A stretch of 11,517 nt of DNA from Verrucomicrobiota bacterium (GTDB taxonomy: Bacteria; Verrucomicrobiota; Kiritimatiellia; CAIQIC01; Lenti-01), in assembly GCA_003451935.1 (NCBI GenBank), contig DMJA01000283.1:1-11517 (forward strand). Direction: 5' to 3'. The notes below the pieces were generated by a model, which saw nothing but the letters and a program-made list of their open reading frames with translations, was not told the origin of the DNA and made no database searches. The position numbers and the translations under genes are program-made. This document shows, piece after piece, positions 6,103 through 11,517 of this stretch; the stretch's first letter is position 1; every line of letters begins with the position of its first letter.

Positions 6103-6131
6103 ATCCTACCCCGGCCTCCGGGAGGAAACAA
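6103..6131 (-). promoter_or_regulatory. Candidate sigma-70 promoter for the exported protein / acyltransferase pair
   Basis: On the minus strand TTGTTT (6131-6126) is followed after exactly 17 bases by TAGGAT (6108-6103). This keeps the TTG of the -35 and four of six bases of the -10. It lies between the terminator at 6143-6178 and the ATG at 6094, where a new promoter is needed. The predicted transcript would start at or within a base or two of the ATG, making the message leaderless or nearly so. AGGA in the -10 could instead be read as a distant ribosome binding site. Confidence 0.3.
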
Positions 6132-6142
6132 TCCAAACCGAT

Positions 6143-6178
6143 GAAAAAGGAAGGCCCGGCGGGGGATGCCGCCGGGCC
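6143..6178 (-). terminator. Intrinsic terminator after the GH13 gene
   Basis: On the minus strand a perfect ten-base-pair GC stem (GGCCCGGCGG, 6178-6169, pairing with 6162-6153) closes a six-base loop and is followed directly by TTCCTTTTTC. It lies 17 bases past the GH13 stop codon, in the right place and orientation to end that transcript. This is the clearest terminator in the window. Confidence 0.85.
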
Positions 6179-6194
6179 CGAGCGATCCGCCGAT

Positions 6195-7844
6195 CTACGG
6201 GGCGGCGGGGATGGTGATCTTGAACATCAGGACGGGGTTGGTGGCGTTGTTGATGGGCAGGATGCCGTTGGTGCTGCTGTTGGTGCCCAGAACCGTCCAG
6301 TCCCAGCCGTTGCCGGCGAGTTGGCGCGCGGCATGGATGACATAGGCGCGCGGCGCGGCGGAATCCTTGTCCAACACCAGATTCAAGTCTGTGCCGGAGA
6401 ATGACAAGTTCTGGAACTGGAGGAACGAAGATGGATCCGTGGGATCGGTGTCGGCAGAATATTCCTCTTCGTTGGTAAAGCCATCTCCGTCGTAGTTGTC
6501 GCCAGGAGCGCCGTTGGCGCCTTGGGGATCGAGGCCGGCCGCGGTGGCCCACTGCTCGTAGGGGGTGGGCTCCTGCGAGGCGGTGACGGTGATGGTGATG
6601 AGTTCCTCGTCGAACCCGTCCTGTCCGGTGGCGGTGAAGAGGAAGGTATGCACGCCGGTCTCATCGGCGGCGGGGGTGAACGAGAAGTTGTTGGGCGCGG
6701 TGAAGGTCCAGTTGCTCGGCGCCAGCGTGCTCGCGCAGGCGAGCACAACCGTGTCGGCCGGATCCTGCGTGACCTGGACGGCGAAGGCCAGCGTGTTGCT
6801 GACGGCCACCGTGCGGTTGGAGATTGTCGCGATGACGGGGGCCGGTAGCCGGTCGGCGTTGAGGAACATGTCATTGACGTTAGTGGCGGTCATGCCCGCG
6901 GTGATGTCGAGCAGGCGGATGAATTGGGCCTGGCCGCCGGACCAAGTGGCGTTGCTCTGGAAGCCGACGTAGATGCCGTTTGCAACGAGTTCGCTACCGA
7001 GTTTATTTGTTTCCCAAAGCGTAGTCGTTGGGTTCGTCGCCGCAATGTTGATGACATTGTAGGCATGGGCGGGCTGAATGCCGAACCAGTTGGCGCCGGC
7101 CGTGTTGGTCGCGTTCAACTTGAAGTTCCCGGCGCGATTGTAGTTGGCCCGGAAGTTATTGTTGATGAACGCAAAGACCACGTCCTGGGTGGCGGCGGAG
7201 ACGCCGGGCTGCTGGAACTTGGCCACCGCAAAGATGTCGGGGTTCCAAACACCGCTGGTCGAGTCGTCGAGGAAGTAGTTCTGCTGCGAGCGCAGGGCGG
7301 GGGAATTCTCGCGCGCGGCGTTGAGGCGGCCATAGGTGGCGCGGATGTCCGCGGCCCACGCGGCGTTCCAGATGTTGGTCATGTGGTTGTAGCGCTTGAA
7401 GTGCGGGATGGATTTCCCGAAGTTCGTCTCGTAGCGCGCGAAGTTGTTGTTGGGCGAGATGCCGTCCGCGAAGTCGGTTCGCGCGCCGTATTCGCCGGCG
7501 TTGTTCTGGGCGCCCATTTCCTGGCCGTAGAACATCATCGGGACGCCGTCCATGGCGGCGTTGATGGCGTAGGCATAGACCAGCGACCACTGGTCGTCCG
7601 TCGGGAAGATTTCGTCGTGCGAGATGAGGTTCAGGAGGACCGGCGACAGCTCGAAGGCATTCTTGCGGGCGTCGAAGGCGTTCCAGATGAGCGCCGTCGT
7701 GCGATTGGGAACATTACTGGTCTGGTCGGCGTAGGTGCGGTAGTCGAAGAAATCGTCGCGCCACAGGTAGAGGATGTTTTCGTTGAGGATGTCGAAGTGG
7801 CGGGAGGAGCGATAGCCGACGCCATGGCGCTTGGATCCGTCGAC
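6195..7844 (-). pseudogene. 3' part of the GH13 amylase-family gene, downstream of the in-frame TAG: end of barrel, Ig-like module, C-terminal domain
   Basis: This is the same reading frame as the upstream part, open for 549 codons after the TAG at 7847-7845. It begins VDGSKRHGVGYRSSRHFDILNE and contains GH13 region IV (NLISHDE, with the catalytic Asp at 7616-7614) and GVPMMFYGQEMG. It therefore completes the barrel started upstream. A C-terminal amylase beta-domain follows, then a cadherin/Ig-like module (about 6851-6578) and a calcium-type motif NYDGDGFTNEEEY (around 6495-6460). The last module is a beta-rich end of about 75 residues, of the kind seen on secreted PVC proteins. The first internal ATG (7553) lies inside the barrel and has no obvious ribosome binding site, so a separate protein from there would not fold as an enzyme. 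The segment is either the dead 3' end of a broken gene or the C-terminal half of a protein made by read-through. The stop is TAG at 6195. Confidence 0.85.
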
Positions 7845-7847
7845 CTA
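7845..7847 (-). other. In-frame TAG codon inside the GH13 catalytic domain
   Basis: The triplet is CTA on the plus strand. It lies seven codons after the catalytic Glu of the MAESLDG motif and before the VDGSKRHGVGYRSSRH segment. No frameshift is involved: the frame is the same on both sides. One base change would give Trp, Gln, Lys, Glu, Tyr, Ser or Leu. Confidence 0.9.
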
Positions 7848-10800
7848 GCGGAAGCCGTCGAGGGACTCGGCCATGAAAAGGAAGTCCCACTTCACGCTGC
7901 GGGTTTTGTTGATGGCGTATTCCCAGAAGAGGCTGGGGACGCCCTGGGCGAAGTCGCAGCGGAGGCCGTCGATGCCCTTGTGGGATTCGTTCTTGGGGGT
8001 GCCGGCGGGATGGCCGGTCTTCTCGAGCCAATAGACGGGATAGGCCGCGAAGTACTCCCACAGCTCGCGGGTGGCATCGGTGTTGAAGCCTTCGAAGAGG
8101 TCGTCCTCGCGGAGGAAGCGATTGTTCCAAGAACTGCTCCAGACCCAGTTGGTGTTGGCGGCGGGCTTCTGGACGAGGCAGTCGTATTTTCCGAACAGGA
8201 ATTCGGCGGCGTCGGACCACTTGCCGAAATCGATGCGGTCGGGGGAAACGGCGATGTCGGTGTCGCTGGTGGAGTTGAAGTAGCTGGCGGGATCGCCATA
8301 GCTGTCTCGCTTGGAGTACCAGGCGGCGCGGACGGAGGAAATCAGGCTGGTGGGATTGACCGTCACGCCTTGCGAATTCTTGAGGCCCATCTCGACGCCC
8401 ATCTCGCCGATTTCGCAGTCCCACGCGGAGTGGTTGAACGTGCCGTCGAGCATGACGCCGACGCCGTGGGCGTCGTAGTTGGCGACAAAGTTGGTGAACT
8501 CGGCCATGGCCTGCGCCGTGGAGTTTGACGCGGAAAGGACGGCATTGACCTGCCAATAGTTGCGGACGGCATAGGGCGAGCCGGGATCGTAGGGCAGGCT
8601 TGTGGCCGGATCGATTCCGCGCCCGACGGTTCCGATGGGGTGGATGGGCTGCAGCCAGATCATGTTGACGCCCAGCTGCTTGAGCTTGTTGGTGCTGATG
8701 CCGTTGGGACGGTCGCTATCGTCGAGGTACATGTTCTGGAAGCTGGATCGCCCGCTGAATTGGTCGGTGGTGGCCTCGGCGGTGAGGGGATTCAGCTCGT
8801 AGAGGGTTGTATTGAGGGCCTTTTTGGGCGAGACAACAACGGCGCAGTCGCGGCGCAGGCCGTTGTCGGTGTAGTAGTGCCAATTGGTGTCGGCGTTGAT
8901 CTTCCACCGGGCGTTGATGCGATAGGCGCCGCAGCGGTTGACGGCGACCGTTACGGCGTAGATGCCGCCGCCGGCGTCGGACATCGCGTATGCCTTGTAG
9001 TAGGTGTCGAGGGAGGTCGCGGTCACGTCGTTGGGATTCTCGTCGCCCGGCATCTGGGCGTAGTCGCGGCGGTTCAGGTTGCTGAACAGCTCGACGGCGG
9101 TGAGCTGGTTGGTGCCGCCCGCGTTGGGCTGGACGCGCACGGTGATGCTCTCCTGGTCGCCGGCGACCTCGTCGAGGAAAAACCGGCGCAGGCCGTAGTT
9201 GGCATCGTTGGTGCTGTCATTGACGACCGTCCACATCTGGGGATTGCCGCCATCGAAATATCCATCGGCGTTTTCGTCGTGGATGGAGGCGGTCGGAACG
9301 CGCAGCATTTCCATGATCTCGAGGTTGGAGCCGCCATCCCACATGGCGGGGACCTGGGCGACGAGCGCATCGCCGTCGTTGTTGCCGTAGACGCCGACGG
9401 TCATGTAAAGGGCGGACGGGACGCCGCCGAAGTTGTCGGCGAGGTCGATTTCGCCTTCGAGGTAGTTGTAGGTGGTGTTCAGATTCGCGTTGGCGCTGGC
9501 GGTGCTGCCGGAGGCGACGTTGAACCAGCCGCTCCAGTCGTTGCCGCCCTCGGCGGCGAGGAACGGGAAGTTGGTCGGGAGGAAGACGTACCCCTGCTTG
9601 GCCCACGGCGCCGCCGTGGCGTCGCCCAGGTTGGTGTGGATGCAGATGAAGTGGTCGTTTCGAATCGCGCCGTTGGTGCCCGTGCCCCAGGTCGCGACAT
9701 AGAGCTTGGTGCCGCGGACGGCGGCCCAGATCTTCATGCCGTTGTATTCGGCGATTTCGAAGGCGGCGCTGTCCAGCGCAGCGTCCATGGTGAACTCGGG
9801 GCCGCTGGCGCCGGCGACCTGGAACTGCCAGTCGCGGCCGTCCCACGTCGAGCCGCCGTCGTAGAAGGTGACGTCGACGGAGGTGGCGTTGCTGGGTACG
9901 GCATAGGTCGCGGTCCAGCTGTCGCCGCTGGCGGTCATGTTGGTGTCGATGACATCCTGCCAGGTGCCCAGGGTGCGCTTGGAGTGGCCGATGTGCATGA
10001 CCACCGGCGAGGCGCTCGCCAAGGCGCCGTCGTTGGGCGTGTAGGTGATGGTGATGTTTTCGCCCGGGTTGGCGGGGTCGGGGGTCGCGGCGGCGGCGGA
10101 GGGGAGGGTGCCTGGATCGCCGGAGGGCTTGGAGTTGCCGTCGTAGATGTTGTAGGCGTAGATGTTGTTGCTGTTGACGTACCCGGCGAAAATTTCGTCG
10201 TAGTTCGAATAGCCATCGCCGTCCATGTCGTTGCGGTCGTCCCACTGGGCGGAATAGAAGGTGGAGTGGTTGTAGGGGTTCAGCTTGCTCCAGCTTTCGC
10301 CGTTGTCAGGAATGAAGTTGTTGTTGGAGTCGCCTGGCCAGGATTGGTCGGGGCCGGGCGCGCCATCGTCGAAGTAGGGCATTTCGACGTTATCGGGGAT
10401 TCCGTCGCCGTCGGAATCGATGTGGCTCTTGCCATACAGGTTGAAGACCACGCGCTTGACGACCGTGTCGTTGCCGTCCTTCAGCACGAAGGAGTGGGCG
10501 CCATTGATGAAGGAGCCCCAGAGGCGATTGGTGACCACGCGGCCTTCGCCGTCGCTCTGGACGACCTGGCCATCGAAGACGTTGGTGCCGGCCCCGCCGT
10601 TCCAGGGCAGCTCATAACCTTCCCAGTACAGCTTGGCGCCGGCCGAGGCGCCGGAGGCGATCATCTTGAAGAACGGCAATTCGACCGTACTGTCGCTGGC
10701 GTTCGTGTCGGCGCAACTCGGGGCGAGGGCCAGCGCGGCGTTGTCCTTGGGCTGGACGGTGATGTTTAAGGTATTGGTGCTCGCGTTGATCTGGGCGCGG

Positions 10801-11517
10801 GGACTGGCATAGTCGTATTCGGTGGCGCGCACGGTGAGGACGTGGGCCCCGGCGGAGAGGCCGGAGAGGGCGTACTGGAACTTGCCCTTCATGACCGGAT
10901 CGGCCGGTTGCTCGGCGCCGCCATCCACCTGGACGAACACCTCGCGGGCGGTGAAGTCGCGGTTGCTGATGGTGAGCAGGGCGTCGCCCTTGAAGGTGGC
11001 CGGGCAGTCGAAGGCGAGTTCGGGCCCGTGGCGGTCGATGTAGACGACCTTCGTGGCCGTGTTGAAGATGGCGGAATTGGCAGGATCGCGCTGGGTGAAG
11101 GCGCGGGTCTTGATGGCGTGGAGGCCTTCGGGCAGGTTGGTGGTGGAGAACGTCAGCGAATAGGTGCCGCCCGAAACCGGCTTGTTCATGTTGTGGAAGC
11201 GGCCGGAGACGCGCCCGCGTCCGGCATCGAAGTAATTGGTGACCGGCAGCTGGATGCCGTTGCCCCACTTGAGCATGATGTTGTCCACGGTGACGCCCGC
11301 GGGCACCAACATGGCTTCGGATTCGATGGTGACCGTGTCCGCGGTGATGCGCGTAATCTGTTGGGTGGTGTCGGCGGCATGCTCGCCGCCCGGATGGATC
11401 CAAGTCATGGTGCCGGCGGTGGAGCCGCCTTCCTTTGCGGTGATGCCGACGCCATCGGCGCACTGCGGGGCATAGACGACGAAGCCCTGGCCGCTCATTC
11501 CGGGAACGGTGATGGAG
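7845..11517 (-). CDS. Large secreted GH13 (alpha-amylase family) glycoside hydrolase, 5' part: binding modules and most of the catalytic barrel (partial, stops at in-frame TAG)
   Basis: The frame is open to the right edge, so the true N-terminus lies outside. The ATG at 11498 is probably internal, since a beta-strand-like peptide (SITVPG) precedes it in frame. In order it holds Ig/beta-sandwich modules (about 11500-10450), calcium-type motifs DSDGDGIPD (near 10420-10395) and DMDGDGYSNYDE (near 10235-10200), and a CBM25/26-like module ending FYDGGSTWDGRDWQF (about 10075-9810). A CBM9/DOMON-like module (9790-9240), a beta N-domain and the GH13 barrel from about 8820 follow. GH13 residues are visible: region I LDGTFNH (Asp 8447-8445, His 8432-8430), region II GLRCDF with the nucleophile Asp (7955-7953), and region III MAESLDG with the acid/base Glu (7868-7866). 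It would act outside the cell or on its surface on starch, glycogen or a related alpha-glucan. Product specificity cannot be read. Ended at TAG, it lacks region IV and should be inactive. Confidence 0.88.
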   Translation of the reverse strand, partial: SITVPGMSGQGFVVYAPQCADGVGITAKEGGSTAGTMTWIHPGGEHAADTTQQITRITADTVTIESEAMLVPAGVTVDNIMLKWGNGIQLPVTNYFDAGRGRVSGRFHNMNKPVSGGTYSLTFSTTNLPEGLHAIKTRAFTQRDPANSAIFNTATKVVYIDRHGPELAFDCPATFKGDALLTISNRDFTAREVFVQVDGGAEQPADPVMKGKFQYALSGLSAGAHVLTVRATEYDYASPRAQINASTNTLNITVQPKDNAALALAPSCADTNASDSTVELPFFKMIASGASAGAKLYWEGYELPWNGGAGTNVFDGQVVQSDGEGRVVTNRLWGSFINGAHSFVLKDGNDTVVKRVVFNLYGKSHIDSDGDGIPDNVEMPYFDDGAPGPDQSWPGDSNNNFIPDNGESWSKLNPYNHSTFYSAQWDDRNDMDGDGYSNYDEIFAGYVNSNNIYAYNIYDGNSKPSGDPGTLPSAAAATPDPANPGENITITYTPNDGALASASPVVMHIGHSKRTLGTWQDVIDTNMTASGDSWTATYAVPSNATSVDVTFYDGGSTWDGRDWQFQVAGASGPEFTMDAALDSAAFEIAEYNGMKIWAAVRGTKLYVATWGTGTNGAIRNDHFICIHTNLGDATAAPWAKQGYVFLPTNFPFLAAEGGNDWSGWFNVASGSTASANANLNTTYNYLEGEIDLADNFGGVPSALYMTVGVYGNNDGDALVAQVPAMWDGGSNLEIMEMLRVPTASIHDENADGYFDGGNPQMWTVVNDSTNDANYGLRRFFLDEVAGDQESITVRVQPNAGGTNQLTAVELFSNLNRRDYAQMPGDENPNDVTATSLDTYYKAYAMSDAGGGIYAVTVAVNRCGAYRINARWKINADTNWHYYTDNGLRRDCAVVVSPKKALNTTLYELNPLTAEATTDQFSGRSSFQNMYLDDSDRPNGISTNKLKQLGVNMIWLQPIHPIGTVGRGIDPATSLPYDPGSPYAVRNYWQVNAVLSASNSTAQAMAEFTNFVANYDAHGVGVMLDGTFNHSAWDCEIGEMGVEMGLKNSQGVTVNPTSLISSVRAAWYSKRDSYGDPASYFNSTSDTDIAVSPDRIDFGKWSDAAEFLFGKYDCLVQKPAANTNWVWSSSWNNRFLREDDLFEGFNTDATRELWEYFAAYPVYWLEKTGHPAGTPKNESHKGIDGLRCDFAQGVPSLFWEYAINKTRSVKWDFLFMAESLDGFR

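Noticed and set aside
6095..6136. TTG start at 6136 for the exported protein
   Set aside because: It would put 14 residues before a clean Sec signal peptide that starts at the ATG at 6094.
7119..7553. Separate functional protein starting at the internal ATG 7553
   Set aside because: It would begin inside the GH13 barrel after region IV, has no obvious ribosome binding site and would lack all catalytic residues.
7845..7847. TAG as a pyrrolysine codon or genome-wide reassigned codon
   Set aside because: TAG ends three other reading frames in the window (2879, 5420, 6195) at natural protein ends. A GH13 enzyme has no known need for pyrrolysine, and no Pyl genes are visible.
6924..8528. Plus-strand open frame of 534 codons opposite the GH13 region
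   Set aside because: Biased Gly/Val/Glu composition without recognisable motifs. The minus strand here encodes the GH13 barrel, with conserved regions I-IV in one frame.
8640..10769. Plus-strand open frame of 709 codons opposite the GH13 binding modules
   Set aside because: Same shadow effect of high GC codon use. There is no signal peptide, domain or ribosome binding site, while the opposite strand reads through recognisable modules.
11496..11498. ATG at 11498 as the true start of the GH13 protein
   Set aside because: The frame is open upstream to the window edge with beta-strand-like sequence. There is no signal peptide and no clear ribosome binding site.
1..11517. tRNA, rRNA, CRISPR arrays, insertion sequences or attachment sites
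   Set aside because: I found no cloverleaf or rRNA-like stretch, no regularly spaced direct repeats, no transposase or integrase frame and no flanking terminal repeats.

Overview
The window looks like a GC-rich chromosomal segment of a PVC-superphylum bacterium, most likely Kiritimatiellota/Verrucomicrobiota or a relative. The main clue is the secreted glycosidase at the right. It carries Ig-like repeats, thrombospondin-3-type Asp/Gly calcium motifs and a C-terminal 'DGDGFTNEEEY' plus short beta-domain ending that I associate with that group. This placement is inferred from style and has not been searched. Every gene I accept lies on the minus strand, so transcription runs from right to left.

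Right part (11517 to 6195): one very large modular alpha-amylase-family (GH13) protein whose N-terminus lies beyond the window. It has Ig/beta-sandwich modules, a calcium-motif segment, a CBM25/26-like starch-binding module, a CBM9/DOMON-like module and then the GH13 barrel. A single in-frame TAG at 7845-7847 cuts the reading frame between the catalytic Glu and the last catalytic Asp. The frame then stays open for 549 codons to a normal end at 6195. A strong intrinsic terminator (6143-6178) follows.

Middle (6094 to 2879): a two-gene unit. A small exported protein of unknown function is followed 15 bases later by a three-domain fusion of acyl-activating enzyme, acyl carrier protein and PlsC acyltransferase. 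This is a one-polypeptide route for putting free fatty acids into phospholipid.

Left part (2754 to 1): the start of a bacterial microcompartment (BMC) operon. In transcription order it encodes a ribose-5-phosphate isomerase B-like/deoxyribose-phosphate aldolase fusion, a CsoS1D-type double-stacking BMC-T shell trimer, a BMC-H hexamer, a BMC-P pentamer and the first 19 codons of a protein that begins with an encapsulation-peptide-like helix, probably the acylating aldehyde dehydrogenase. The gene content fits the 'sugar-phosphate utilising' (SPU) class of BMC loci. The aldolase would split 2-deoxyribose-5-phosphate into glyceraldehyde-3-phosphate and acetaldehyde. The acetaldehyde would be held in the shell and oxidised to acetyl-CoA.

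The points most worth a second look are all directly readable. The isomerase domain has Asp where RpiB enzymes have their catalytic Cys. The linker of the fusion carries a helix that matches the N-terminal targeting peptide of the next cargo protein. A strong hairpin lies between the hexamer and pentamer genes. The GH13 gene carries the in-frame amber codon.
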